Part shown: piece by piece, positions 42,419-51,450 of the stretch
Position numbering within the stretch: position 1 is the first letter of the stretch
Layout of the letters: the number at the start of each line of letters is the position of its first letter
Source: Chryseobacterium suipulveris
Lineage (GTDB): Bacteria; Bacteroidota; Bacteroidia; Flavobacteriales; Weeksellaceae
Direction: 5' to 3'
Assembly (NCBI RefSeq): GCF_022811685.1
Contig: NZ_CP094532.1
Span: 2,956,501 to 3,020,500, forward strand
Length of the DNA stretch: 64,000 nucleotides
Notes under the pieces: generated by a model
Seen by the model: only the letters and a program-made list of their open reading frames with translations
Databases searched by the model: none
Told to the model about the DNA's origin: nothing
Made by a program: the position numbers and the translations under genes

Positions 42419-45400
42419 CTACTCGCTTAGGTTGATATCTTTTGAAGTTAATGGTTTAATCTTCTCGTGCAAGCTTTGGAAAATCACGTACAGCACAGGA
42501 ATCGCCACCAATCCGAATGCGGTACCGATAAGCAAACCTGCAGCAGCACCCGTTCCGATGGATCGGTTTCCGACCATTCCGATTCCGCTTGAAAAAACCA
42601 GTGGAAGCATTCCGAAAATAAATGCAAAAGAAGTCATCAGAATTGGTCTTAACCTCGCTTTTGCCGCATTAATCGCCGACATTGGAATACTTTCGCCACG
42701 ATGTCGTCTCTGAACGGCAAATTCTACAATAAGGATTGCATTCTTCGCGAGCAAACCAATGAGCATCACAATCGCGATCTGGAAGTAGATATTGTTTTCG
42801 AGTCCGAAGATACTTTGCCCGAAATACGCACCCACCACTCCGAGTGGCAAAGAGATAATCACGGCAAATGGCAAAATGTAACTTTCATATTGTGCCGCCA
42901 ATAAAAAGTAAACGAAAACAAAACTCAGCAGGAAAATCACGAAAGTCTGCGATCCCGCCTTCATTTCTTCTTTGGAAAGTCCTGTAAACTCTACGTCGTA
43001 ATCCGCTGGAAGATTTTGTGCGGCAACTTCCTGAACCGCCTTAATTGCATCCCCCGTTGAAAATCCTGGATTACTCGAACCCGTGATATTTACGGAGGTA
43101 AAAAGGTTGTACCGCTCAATCGCCTGTGGTCCGAATCTTCTTTCCATTGTCACGAATTGGGAAACGGGCGCCATTTGTCCGCTTGAAGTCCGCACATAAT
43201 ATTTGCTCAAATCCTGAATATTCTGCCGATCATCGGGAAGCGACTGGATCATCACCCGAAACTGTTTTCCGTATTTGGTAAAATCCGAGGAGTAAATTCC
43301 GCCGACATAACCCTGCATCGCACCGAGAATACTGGTCACAGTAACGCCGACTTCTTTTGCTTTAGCGACATCGACCACCATTTCATATTGCGGATAATTG
43401 GTGTTAAAGGAAGTACTCGCAAACTGAATTTCAGGTCTTTGCATTAAAGCGCCGATGAAATTTTGGGAAACCGAACTCAAATCAGTGAGCTGGTTTCCTG
43501 CCTTATCAAGAAGAACAGCGGAGAAACCGTCACTCGAACCGAAACCGCGAACACTTGGCGGAGCGAAAAATACAATCTTCGCGTCGGGAAATTTCGAGGC
43601 GATCCCGAAAAGTTTTTTGGTAATGGTTACGTCATCAAGACCTTTCTCGCTGTATCTTTCGTGGAAAGGTTTCAGCCGCACAAACGCCTGTCCGACATTG
43701 GGTCCGTTTCCAGACATAAATCCACGACCGGAAGTAAAGGTAACGTTTTGAACACCCGGAAGTTTTCGGGCTTCCTCCTGAAGTCCTTTCAAAACGTTAT
43801 AAGTCCGCTCCATCGATGCTCCTGGTGGAAGCTGCACATCGGTAAAGATAATTCCGCGGTCTTCTTTAGGAATAAATCCTGTCGCCATATTCGAGTTGGC
43901 CCACCAAAAAGTAATTCCTCCTGCCAGAAAAATCACGAGTGTCACCCATTTATGTCTTAAAAGAAAACTGAACGATCTTCCGTATCTGCGGGTTACCGCG
44001 CGGAAACCTTCATTAAACTTATAGAAAAACTTGTCCTTCCAGTTCATCTGCTCATACTCCTTATTGTTTTTGCTGTGTGACTTTAAGAATAATGAACAAA
44101 GCACAGGACTCAAAGTAAGTGCGTTAACTGCGGAAATCAAAATTGCAATAATCAGCGTAATCCCAAACTGCTGGTAGAAAACTCCAGCGGGACCGGTAAG
44201 AAAGGTTACCGGAATGAAAACCGCCGCCATTACCAAAGTTATCGAGATGATGGCTCCCGTAATTTCATCCATTGCTTCCACGGTTGCTTTTCGGGAATCG
44301 GTGATGCCGCCTTCAATTTTGGCGTGAACGGCTTCTACGACGACAATCGCGTCATCCACCACAATTCCGATGGCGAGAACCAATGCGAAAAGCGTCAATA
44401 AATTCAGGGAATATCCCAAAAGATTCAGAAAGAAAAAACTACCGATAATCGAAACGGGAACCGCAATCGCGGGAATGAGCGTCGAACGGAAATCCTGCAG
44501 GAAAATAAACACCACGAGGAAAACCAGAATAAACGCCTCGATCAGTGTGGTGATTACTTTGCCGATCGATGCTTCGAGAAATTCGTTGGTGTCGAAGTTA
44601 ATGGTGTAACCCACTCCTTCCGGCAAAGTTTTTTCGGTTTTGTCGAGGAATTCCTTTACTTCTTTAATAATATTTTGAGCATTAGAACCGGGAGTCTGGA
44701 AAATCCCCATACTGATGGAACGTCTTCCGTTGTTCTCACCACTTCCTGAGTAACTTTGCGCGTCGAGGTCAATTCGGGCAACATCTTTCAAACGGAGATA
44801 TTGACCGTTTCCGAGCGAACGCAAAACAATATTTTCATAATCATCCACTTCGTTGAGTTTCCCTTTATAGGTAATCACGTACTGGAAAGAGTTCCCGCTG
44901 TTTTCGCCAAACTGTCCTGCTGCAGCTTCGCGCGACTGCTCATTGATTGCAGCACTCACTTCAGAAGGTTCCAAACCATAAGAAGCCATTTTCACTGGAT
45001 CGAGCCAAACTCTCATCGAGTAATTTTTTCCACCAAATGCGGAAGCGTCGCCCACTCCATTAATCCTACGAATCTGAGGGATGATATTGATATTCAAATA
45101 GTTCTGAAGCCAAACTTCATTCAGCTGCGGATTCGAGGTGTAAAAGGAGAGAAACATCAAAGCACTCGTATTCTGTTTCGAAGTGGTGACTCCCGATCTC
45201 GTAACTTCCGCGGGAAGCAAAGGCATTGCACGCTGCACACTGTTCTGCACGTTCACCGCGGCGATATCTGGATTGATTCCCGGTTTAAAGAAAATCTGGA
45301 TGTTCGCCGAACCGTTGTTTCCTGCTGATGAGGAAATGTAATCCATTCCTTCGACACCGTTTACCTGCTCCTCGATTGGGATTACTACGGAGTTCATCAC

Positions 45401-45568
45401 GGTTTGTGCGTTTGCTCCTGTGTAGTTTGCGGAAATCCGAACCGTAGGCGGCGCAATATCAGGATACTGCGTCACAGGAAGCTGTAGATAACCGAGAATC
45501 CCCAAAATTACGATCAGAATGGAAACTACCGTTGAAAGTACGGGGCGGTCTATGAATTTCTTAATCAT
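42419..45568 (-). CDS. RND efflux permease (HAE1, AcrB-like)
   Basis: This proton-driven inner-membrane pump exports drugs, bile-salt-like amphiphiles or dyes. It has 1049 residues and the usual 12 membrane segments with two large periplasmic loops. The N-terminus (FIDRPVLSTVVSILIVILGILGY) and the transmembrane-4 proton-relay region ALVLAIGIVVDDAIVVVEAV (the two Asp pair) match AcrB-type pumps. GKVAP-type and FSSGIGMVGNRSIGTG segments follow. The operon order adaptor-permease-channel supports a complete tripartite system. The substrate range is not readable from sequence. Confidence 0.96.
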   Translation of the reverse strand: MIKKFIDRPVLSTVVSILIVILGILGYLQLPVTQYPDIAPPTVRISANYTGANAQTVMNSVVIPIEEQVNGVEGMDYISSSAGNNGSANIQIFFKPGINPDIAAVNVQNSVQRAMPLLPAEVTRSGVTTSKQNTSALMFLSFYTSNPQLNEVWLQNYLNINIIPQIRRINGVGDASAFGGKNYSMRVWLDPVKMASYGLEPSEVSAAINEQSREAAAGQFGENSGNSFQYVITYKGKLNEVDDYENIVLRSLGNGQYLRLKDVARIDLDAQSYSGSGENNGRRSISMGIFQTPGSNAQNIIKEVKEFLDKTEKTLPEGVGYTINFDTNEFLEASIGKVITTLIEAFILVFLVVFIFLQDFRSTLIPAIAVPVSIIGSFFFLNLLGYSLNLLTLFALVLAIGIVVDDAIVVVEAVHAKIEGGITDSRKATVEAMDEITGAIISITLVMAAVFIPVTFLTGPAGVFYQQFGITLIIAILISAVNALTLSPVLCSLFLKSHSKNNKEYEQMNWKDKFFYKFNEGFRAVTRRYGRSFSFLLRHKWVTLVIFLAGGITFWWANSNMATGFIPKEDRGIIFTDVQLPPGASMERTYNVLKGLQEEARKLPGVQNVTFTSGRGFMSGNGPNVGQAFVRLKPFHERYSEKGLDDVTITKKLFGIASKFPDAKIVFFAPPSVRGFGSSDGFSAVLLDKAGNQLTDLSSVSQNFIGALMQRPEIQFASTSFNTNYPQYEMVVDVAKAKEVGVTVTSILGAMQGYVGGIYSSDFTKYGKQFRVMIQSLPDDRQNIQDLSKYYVRTSSGQMAPVSQFVTMERRFGPQAIERYNLFTSVNITGSSNPGFSTGDAIKAVQEVAAQNLPADYDVEFTGLSKEEMKAGSQTFVIFLLSFVFVYFLLAAQYESYILPFAVIISLPLGVVGAYFGQSIFGLENNIYFQIAIVMLIGLLAKNAILIVEFAVQRRHRGESIPMSAINAAKARLRPILMTSFAFIFGMLPLVFSSGIGMVGNRSIGTGAAAGLLIGTAFGLVAIPVLYVIFQSLHEKIKPLTSKDINLSE

Positions 45569-45570
45569 AA

Positions 45571-46806
45571 TTAATCTTCAAAAATAGGTTGAATCGCTTT
45601 CGTAAGTTCGTCAATCGTTTTCAGCTCCTGTTTTACTGCAGTTCCCGATTTCAGGGTTCCAACTCCTTGTGCTACAACGGTTTCGCCATTCTTCACTCCA
45701 TCGCCGATTAATACCAGATTGTTCACACGATCGATTACTTTAATAGTGGAATTTTTCGCGGTATCCTTATCGACTTTAAATACATAAACCAATCCCTGCT
45801 GTTCGTAAGTTGCGCTTTCCGGGAGTACCATTACTTTATCATAATTTTTTGGAATTCGGATGGTTCCGGTGTTTCCGTTGCTTAAAAGTTTCTGCGGATT
45901 CGGAAGCGAAACCCTGAATTGTATTGTTCCGGTGGAAGCATCGATCTGTCCCGTCACTGCCTGGATTTTTCCTTTTTCGGGATAAACGTCGCCATTTGCC
46001 ATCAACAGTTCCACCATCGGCATATTTCTTAATTTTTCGGGAACGGTCGCTCCGTAGGAATTTTTCAAAAAGTCGAGGTATTCCTTTTCGTTCATTGAGA
46101 AATAGGCGTAAAGTTCGCTGGTGTCGGAAACTGTCGTAATCGGCGTTGGATCACCTGGACCGACTAAGCTTCCGTTTCGCAGGTTGATTTTCCCAACCAC
46201 ACCTGAAACTGGGGCGCGAATGATGGAGTAATCAATATTTGCCTGAACTCCTTGATAATTTGCCTGAGCTTGAGCGACTCCCGCACTCGCCTGCTGTTTC
46301 GCCGCGATTGCCTGAGAAAGCTGAGCATTCGCTCTCGAAAGATTTGCTTGAGCGGTCTGAAGCTGAACGTTGCTGATGATATTTTTTTCTACTAATGGGC
46401 GAAGTTTATTCACCTCGACTGTGGCGGCATTTACCGCTGCTTGAGCCGCCTTTACATTGGCATCTGCTGCGGAAACACTGCTTTGCGCCGCACCAATTCC
46501 CGCTCTCGCTGCAGAAGCGGATTCGTTTAATGTATTGGTTTCCAGTCGAAAAAGTGGTTGTCCCTTGGAAACATATTGTCCTTCATCCACCAAAACCTGG
46601 GTGATGTAACCCTGGATTTTTGCGCGAACATCATTATTCACTCTCCCCTGAATACTTGCAGGAAAAGAAGTGAAGCCGGTCACATCGCGGGTTTCAACCT
46701 TAACCGTGGTCACCGTTTTTGTGGAGTCTGGTTTTTTGTCTTCTTTCTTTTTGCAGGAAATAACAGACAAAGCCGCCATTGTAACTATTAAAAGTTGATT
46801 TTTCAT
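45571..46806 (-). CDS. RND efflux periplasmic adaptor (membrane fusion protein)
   Basis: The adaptor bridges pump and channel. It starts with a lipoprotein signal (MKNQLLIVTMAALSVISC), followed by a barrel-sandwich/lipoyl domain (NDVRAKIQGYITQVLVDEGQYVSKGQPLF), a long alpha-helical hairpin rich in Ala and Gln (about residues 95-185), and then beta-barrel domains (IIRAPVSGVVGKINLRNG...). The length is 411 residues. It lies two bases before the permease gene and three bases after the GbsR-type regulator. Confidence 0.95.
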   Translation of the reverse strand: MKNQLLIVTMAALSVISCKKKEDKKPDSTKTVTTVKVETRDVTGFTSFPASIQGRVNNDVRAKIQGYITQVLVDEGQYVSKGQPLFRLETNTLNESASAARAGIGAAQSSVSAADANVKAAQAAVNAATVEVNKLRPLVEKNIISNVQLQTAQANLSRANAQLSQAIAAKQQASAGVAQAQANYQGVQANIDYSIIRAPVSGVVGKINLRNGSLVGPGDPTPITTVSDTSELYAYFSMNEKEYLDFLKNSYGATVPEKLRNMPMVELLMANGDVYPEKGKIQAVTGQIDASTGTIQFRVSLPNPQKLLSNGNTGTIRIPKNYDKVMVLPESATYEQQGLVYVFKVDKDTAKNSTIKVIDRVNNLVLIGDGVKNGETVVAQGVGTLKSGTAVKQELKTIDELTKAIQPIFED

Positions 46807-46809
46807 ACG

Positions 46810-47253
46810 TTAAAGTTTGGTTAGCGTTTCCTGGATACTATCGATGTTTTTATTTAAAAGCGATTTGTAAATTTCGAATTTTTCGTTGAGATTTTCATCA
46901 TCTGAATTACGGAAATCGTGCAAGCGGTTCAAGATTTCCATCTCGGTCTGCATTTTTCTGATGACTTCTTCAAAACGGATTTTGATATAATTGTCATTAA
47001 TGACGAAAAAGCGTTTCCGCTCATCAATGGGCGTGAAATCTTTAATCAAGTTGGAAGTCAGCAGCAGATGGAGGTTGGAAGAAACTGAGCTTTTACTGGC
47101 ATGAAAGATCTCGACAAACTGTTCAAAACAGATTCCCTTTTTCTCGAAGTCGAAAATCAGGTAGGCATAAATCTTCGAAGCAAGCGGCGGAAGATGGAAA
47201 ACTTCCCCATAAAAGCTGACCAGGTCCTGGTAAATTTCTTTGTCTATTTCCAT
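46810..47253 (-). CDS. GbsR/MarR-family transcriptional regulator of the efflux operon
   Basis: This 147-residue DNA-binding protein resembles the GbsR branch of MarR regulators: LASKIYAYLIFDFEKKGICFEQFVEIFHASKSSVSSNLHLLL gives the winged helix (in pieces, residues 20-60). Effector-sensing segments follow, with a C-terminal helical dimerisation region. I start at the ATG at 47253; the longer frame begins in leader sequence. It is the first gene of a minus-strand operon with the adaptor, pump and channel, so the likely role is self-regulated control of the pump. The inducer is unknown. Confidence 0.85.
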   Translation of the reverse strand: MEIDKEIYQDLVSFYGEVFHLPPLASKIYAYLIFDFEKKGICFEQFVEIFHASKSSVSSNLHLLLTSNLIKDFTPIDERKRFFVINDNYIKIRFEEVIRKMQTEMEILNRLHDFRNSDDENLNEKFEIYKSLLNKNIDSIQETLTKL

Positions 47254-47473
47254 CTTATTAATGGTGACCGACAAAGATAAAAAATAGGTTCGGAACAAAA
47301 CGAACCGATTGGAATTTTTAAGAAAACTTTATTATTTGAGGGATGTTTTTTAAGAATTTGAGGGATATTCGCGAAAAGGAGTTGGGGAAATTATTTAGGG
47401 AATTTTAAACCACCCCGTCTTCACGATCTTCTTCTTAAAGTCTAGCTAATTTGTATGAAATAGATTTACGTTG

Positions 47474-47513
47474 GAAATTTTCTTTACCCCGACCCTAAAG
47501 GGCAGAAAATTTC
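47474..47513. repeat. 40-bp palindromic repeat, copy 1
   Basis: GAAATTTTCT and AGAAAATTTC form the arms around a core that contains CCCTAAAGGG. The same 40-bp element occurs at 50185-50224 with 34 of 40 identical positions. Confidence 0.7.
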
Positions 47514-47579
47514 TTTCAAAATAAACCTAAATTTGCTCCTTTTAGGGTCGGGGTAATCAAATTTAGGTTTATTTTGAAA
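47484..47579. repeat. Two interleaved perfect inverted repeats
   Basis: The first pair is TTACCCCGACCCTAAA at 47484-47499 with its inverse at 47541-47556 (16 bp). The second is a perfect 22-bp pair at 47514-47535 and 47558-47579. The order is a, b, a', b', so both stems cannot nest; together they form a pseudoknot-type topology. Confidence 0.8.
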
Positions 47580-47614
47580 CTCTAAACAAGCTCTCAATCC
47601 AGGGGAATTCTTTT

Positions 47615-48373
47615 TTACCCGAATGCGCCGCGAATATATTTCTGGGTGAGTTCGTGTTTCGGGTCATTGAAAATTTGCGCCGTTTCTCCGAACTCCACCA
47701 CTTCGCCGAGATACATAAACGCGGTTTTGTCAGCAACTCTTTGCGCCTGTTGCATATTGTGCGTAACGATCATGATGGTGAATTCCTTTTTTAGTTCGTG
47801 GATCAGCTCCTCGACTTTTTTGGTGGAAATTGGGTCGAGCGCGGAACACGGTTCGTCCATCAGAATCACTTCGGGTCGTAACGCGACAGTTCTTGCGATA
47901 CAAATTCTTTGTTGCTGACCGCCGGAAAGTCGGGTCGCAGGTTTTTTCAGGTCGTCTTTCACCTCATCCCAAATATAGCTTTCTTTTAAGGACTGTTCGA
48001 TAATTGCAGGTCGGTCTTTTTCGGGTACATTATTGATTTTCAGACCATAATTAATGTTTTCGTAAATGCTTTTGGGAAAAGGGTTGGCTTTCTGGAACAC
48101 CATTCCGATTTTCTTTCGGATTTGGGTGACGGAAGTTTTTGGGTCGTAAATATTCAGATCATCGAGGTAGAAATCGCCTACTACTTTTGCTTCAGAATTC
48201 AGATCGTGCATTCTGTTGAAACATCTGAGCAACGTCGATTTTCCGCATCCGGAAGGTCCGATCAAAGCGGTGACTTTATTTTTTTCGAAGTCGATATTGG
48301 CGTTTTTCAGGACGTGTTTTTCGCCAAACCAAAGGTTGACGTTTCTGCCTGAAAGTTTTATATTATCTGTCAT
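47615..48373 (-). CDS. pstB: Phosphate ABC transporter ATPase PstB
   Basis: PstB drives high-affinity phosphate import. Walker A is GPSGCGKSTLLRCFNRM (near residue 33), the signature is LSGGQQQRICIARTVALRPEVILMDEPCSALDP in pieces (signature, Walker B), and the H-loop is IVTHNMQQA. The 252-residue length is typical. Its 5' end overlaps pstA by 11 bases. No phoU follows; downstream is the repeat-filled gap. Confidence 0.97.
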   Translation of the reverse strand: MTDNIKLSGRNVNLWFGEKHVLKNANIDFEKNKVTALIGPSGCGKSTLLRCFNRMHDLNSEAKVVGDFYLDDLNIYDPKTSVTQIRKKIGMVFQKANPFPKSIYENINYGLKINNVPEKDRPAIIEQSLKESYIWDEVKDDLKKPATRLSGGQQQRICIARTVALRPEVILMDEPCSALDPISTKKVEELIHELKKEFTIMIVTHNMQQAQRVADKTAFMYLGEVVEFGETAQIFNDPKHELTQKYIRGAFG

Positions 48374-49211
48374 TTTTAGAATATTTGTAGCGGATGTAAA
48401 ATGCCGTCAAACTCAGCAGGAAAACGACCACAATTAAGATTAAAGCCGTTCCGTACGCTAAAGGACGAACCTGCTCAATCGCCTGATGTTGCGTAGAAAG
48501 CATATAGAGATGATACGGAAGCGCCATAAATTCCTGATTGAGCTGACCCGAATTTCCGGTGATGAAAAACGCCACTCCGGTGAAGAGAATCGGCGCGGTT
48601 TCTCCTGCAGCTCGAGAAAGTGTGAGGACAACTCCCGTTAAAATTCCCGGTAAAGCGGAAGGAAGAACGACATCTTTAATGCTCTCAAACTGTGTCGCGC
48701 CAACTCCCAGTGCAGCTTCCCGCGTGGAATTCGGAATTCTGCGGAGCGCTTCTTCCGTGGTGGTAATAATGTAAGGCAAAGAAAGCAGTCCCAAAGTTAA
48801 TCCCGCCGAAACCATCGACGTTCCCAAATTCAGTCCCTGAACAAAAAGCGCCAAACCAAAAAGTCCGTAAATAATCGACGGAATCCCCGATAGATTTCTG
48901 ATCGAGGCGCGGATAATTCTGGTCAGATTGGTTTCTTCAGCATATTCATTTAAGTAAATCGCACAGGAAACGCCAAACGGAATACAGAAAAGCGCAGTAA
49001 GCAAAGTCAGCAAAATGGTTCCGAAAATCGCAGGGAAAATCCCACCGGAAGTCATTGCCTTGGTCGGAGTTTGAGAAATAAATTCCCAGGAAATTGCAGG
49101 CCAACCTTTAATGATGATGTCTAAAATGATCACTCCCAAAAACAGCAAAACTGTTCCTGTACAGAAAATCAGCACGAACCACTCGAAAAATTTATTCAAT
49201 CCCTTCATCAT
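48363..49211 (-). CDS. pstA: Phosphate ABC transporter permease PstA
   Basis: This is one of the two membrane permeases of the Pst importer. It has six membrane segments in 282 residues. The EAA-type contact loop for PstB appears as STREAALGVGATQFESIKDVVLPSALPGI, in pieces (about residues 176-205). It overlaps pstC by four bases (ATGA) and pstB by 11 bases, indicating translational coupling. Confidence 0.96.
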   Translation of the reverse strand: MMKGLNKFFEWFVLIFCTGTVLLFLGVIILDIIIKGWPAISWEFISQTPTKAMTSGGIFPAIFGTILLTLLTALFCIPFGVSCAIYLNEYAEETNLTRIIRASIRNLSGIPSIIYGLFGLALFVQGLNLGTSMVSAGLTLGLLSLPYIITTTEEALRRIPNSTREAALGVGATQFESIKDVVLPSALPGILTGVVLTLSRAAGETAPILFTGVAFFITGNSGQLNQEFMALPYHLYMLSTQHQAIEQVRPLAYGTALILIVVVFLLSLTAFYIRYKYSKNDR

Positions 49212-50095
49212 AACGCGTGGAATTTTCTGAATTTATTCACGAAATACTCTCCCAAAATATTTACCACCAAAGTCATAAAAAACAGAACGGCGGCAATTGC
49301 GTACAAAGCAAAATAGTGCGTGGTGTTGTAGGGAACCTCGCCCATCTCGATCGCAATCGTCGCGGTGATGGTACGAACGGAATCAAAAAATCCTTTCGGA
49401 AAAGCGGCGGCGTTTCCGGTCGCCATTAATACGGTCATGGTTTCACCGATGGCTCTTCCAACGCCCAACATGACCGCGGCGATAATTCCTGGAGCTGCGG
49501 AAGGAAGCACGATTTTTCGAACGGTTTGCCATTTGTCGGCACCGATTCCCAAACTCGCCTCTCGATAAGTGTGTGGAACTGCGTTAATCGCATCTTCACT
49601 CACGGTGATAATCGTCGGTAATGCCATGATTGCCAAAAGAATTGCTCCATTCAGCGCATTCAGTCCGTTGGATTGATTGGTGAAGTCCGCAATTTCGGGA
49701 CCGAGTAAGACGATGCCTAAAAATCCGATTGCAACGGAAGGAACTGCAGCCAACATTTCGATGGCGGGCTTCAAAAATGCCTTTAATTTTGGCGGGCAAT
49801 ATTCCGAAAGAAAGGTCGCAGTACCGATTCCCAAAGGAATGGCGATCAGCATCGCACCGAAAGTGACAATCGTGGTAGAGACAATCAGCGGCAAAATCCC
49901 GTATTGGTTAAAGGACGGATTCCACTGCGTTCCGGAAATAAAATCCAGCGGTGAAAAATCTAGCAGGAAAGCTCCCGTGTTCCACATCAGCATTCCGAAA
50001 ATCCCGCCCAAAACCGCGATGACCAAAAGTCCCGTGATTTTGAACAGCCACTTGAAAGCCGTGTCCTTTCTTTCTCTGTAAATGGTGTTGCTCAT
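49208..50095 (-). CDS. pstC: Phosphate ABC transporter permease PstC
   Basis: The second Pst permease has 295 residues with six membrane segments. Its EAA loop reads TYREASLGIGADKWQTVRKIVLPSA (in pieces, near residue 190). It follows a 151-residue membrane protein gene by 59 bases instead of following pstS directly. Confidence 0.96.
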   Translation of the reverse strand: MSNTIYRERKDTAFKWLFKITGLLVIAVLGGIFGMLMWNTGAFLLDFSPLDFISGTQWNPSFNQYGILPLIVSTTIVTFGAMLIAIPLGIGTATFLSEYCPPKLKAFLKPAIEMLAAVPSVAIGFLGIVLLGPEIADFTNQSNGLNALNGAILLAIMALPTIITVSEDAINAVPHTYREASLGIGADKWQTVRKIVLPSAAPGIIAAVMLGVGRAIGETMTVLMATGNAAAFPKGFFDSVRTITATIAIEMGEVPYNTTHYFALYAIAAVLFFMTLVVNILGEYFVNKFRKFHAL

Positions 50096-50154
50096 TTAAA
50101 CTGTTCTAATTTCTTTTATCGTGAAGATAATCAATGTTTTACTCTGTAAAGAAT

Positions 50155-50610
50155 TCAAATCAACCCAATTTGCAATTCAGTACCGAAATTTTCTTTAGCC
50201 CTTCCCTGAAGGGAGGAAAATTTCTTCGGTTTCTCCTTTCTCAAAATCATCCAAATCAGTATCGAAAAAATTAGGGTTACAACAGAAAATCCCTTTTCGA
50301 AAGCTGTTTTGGCAAAAATGTTTCCCACCGTATTCATTAGAAAAAGAATCAGATATGCCCACAGAAATCCATCAACAATTCTGTCAGAAAAATACGGTCT
50401 GATTCCTTTCCCTTTCATTAGCAAAAGAAAAATCAGGAGCAAGTTGATGAAAATCGAAATGGCTTCGAAGACGTACATTTGGGTATCATTTTCGATTCTG
50501 CCGCCCCAAGTAATTTCGTACGGAATCATCTTCAGCAAAATACCAAAATGAAACACCAGCACCAACGCGAGGAGTATTAACAAAATCAATATGGCAGAAT
50601 TTTTCTTCAT
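50155..50610 (-). CDS. Unknown four-helix membrane protein in the pst operon
   Basis: I do not recognise this 151-residue protein. It has four membrane segments (about residues 5-25, 46-64, 84-104 and 110-127) and a basic tail. It starts immediately after the pstS stop codon, with no spacer, and precedes pstC, so it should be co-transcribed with the phosphate transporter. The last residues, KKFSSLQGRAKENFG, are encoded by the 40-bp palindromic repeat at 50185-50224, so the native C-terminus has been replaced or extended by the element. A role in phosphate transport or regulation is inference from position only. Confidence 0.72.
   Translation of the reverse strand: MKKNSAILILLILLALVLVFHFGILLKMIPYEITWGGRIENDTQMYVFEAISIFINLLLIFLLLMKGKGIRPYFSDRIVDGFLWAYLILFLMNTVGNIFAKTAFEKGFSVVTLIFSILIWMILRKEKPKKFSSLQGRAKENFGTELQIGLI
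50185..50224. repeat. 40-bp palindromic repeat, copy 2 (inside the pst-operon ORF)
   Basis: It matches the repeat at 47474-47513 at 34 of 40 positions, including both palindrome arms and CCCT-AAGGG in the core. It encodes the C-terminal end of the 151-residue membrane protein on the minus strand. Confidence 0.7.
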
Positions 50611-51450
50611 TTAATTCAAAACATAATAGCCGGAATTTTTGATGATCTCCTTTCCTTTTTCGGTCTTTTCAAAATCGATGAAGGGTTTCGCCTTTTCCCA
50701 CGAAGTTTTAGGAATAAACTGATATAGCGGTCGTTGGAAGAAATACCGGTTATTCTTAATCGCTTCGTGATCCAGCGGTGAAACGGCAACCGATGACTCT
50801 TTCTCTTTGATTTTCAGGGGCTTTACTTTTTGATCGGAAGAATTAAGGAGGTAACCTGCACCAACATAGCCGATTCCGGACGGATCTACTTTGATGCCCT
50901 CCATAATTTGGGCGTTCCCGTTCATTTCTTTTGCACGCGGCGAAAATTTGATCTCGAGTTTTTTCTGGATAAAGGAGTGCGTTCCCGAATTACTCTGGCG
51001 TCCGTAAATGTTGATGGCTAACTTCTGTCCCGTAATCGGTTCCCAATTTTTGATACTTCCGTCGAGGATTTTCCCTAAAGTTTCCACATCAATTTCGTCG
51101 ATGGAAATATTGGGATTGACGACGATTGCGGTCGCGTCTTCCGCAAAAATATTGGTGAGAAGTTCGATATTTTTTTCGGCAAAAAGTTCTTTTTCGTCGT
51201 CGGTTAAAGGTCTGGAAGAATTGGCAATATCGGCTTGTCCATTAGAAAGCGAAGCAATTCCCAAACCGGAACCGCCGCCGGAAACCGCCAAACTGAATCC
51301 TGGATTTTTAGCATAGAAATCTTCAGCAAGCTCTACCGCAAGATTTACTTCGGTATCGGAACCCTTTATTTTTAATGCTTTGTCGTTTTGGTAACAAGAA
51401 AAAAATGTCAGGAAAAGTGCCGGAAACATCCACCAAATTCTCTTCCGCAT
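50611..51450 (-). CDS. pstS: Phosphate-binding lipoprotein PstS
   Basis: PstS delivers phosphate to PstCA. A lipoprotein signal (WWMFPALFLTFFSC, Cys19) anchors it. The phosphate-binding segments are present: IKGSDTEVNLAVELAEDF, SGGGSGLGIASL and ANSSRPLTDDE near the N-terminal half, and NIYGRQSNSGTHSF further on. The length of 279 residues is normal for the compact Bacteroidota form. It is the first gene of the minus-strand operon pstS-orf-pstC-pstA-pstB. Confidence 0.93.
   Translation of the reverse strand: MRKRIWWMFPALFLTFFSCYQNDKALKIKGSDTEVNLAVELAEDFYAKNPGFSLAVSGGGSGLGIASLSNGQADIANSSRPLTDDEKELFAEKNIELLTNIFAEDATAIVVNPNISIDEIDVETLGKILDGSIKNWEPITGQKLAINIYGRQSNSGTHSFIQKKLEIKFSPRAKEMNGNAQIMEGIKVDPSGIGYVGAGYLLNSSDQKVKPLKIKEKESSVAVSPLDHEAIKNNRYFFQRPLYQFIPKTSWEKAKPFIDFEKTEKGKEIIKNSGYYVLN

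Larger units (their letters stand above)
47254..47614. other. Intergenic region between gbsR and pstB
   Basis: This 361-bp gap has no coding sequence. It contains two TTTGAGGGATRTT words (47336 and 47356), a copy of TTAAACCACCCCGTCTTC at 47405-47422, and the 40-bp palindromic repeat and interleaved inverted repeats at 47474-47579. Both neighbouring genes are on the minus strand, so the region lies after pstB and before the efflux operon promoter. Confidence 0.6.

Noticed and set aside
47474..47579. Interleaved inverted repeats as a phage or integron attachment site
   Set aside because: No integrase or cassette genes nearby and no duplicated gene end; left as an unexplained structure.
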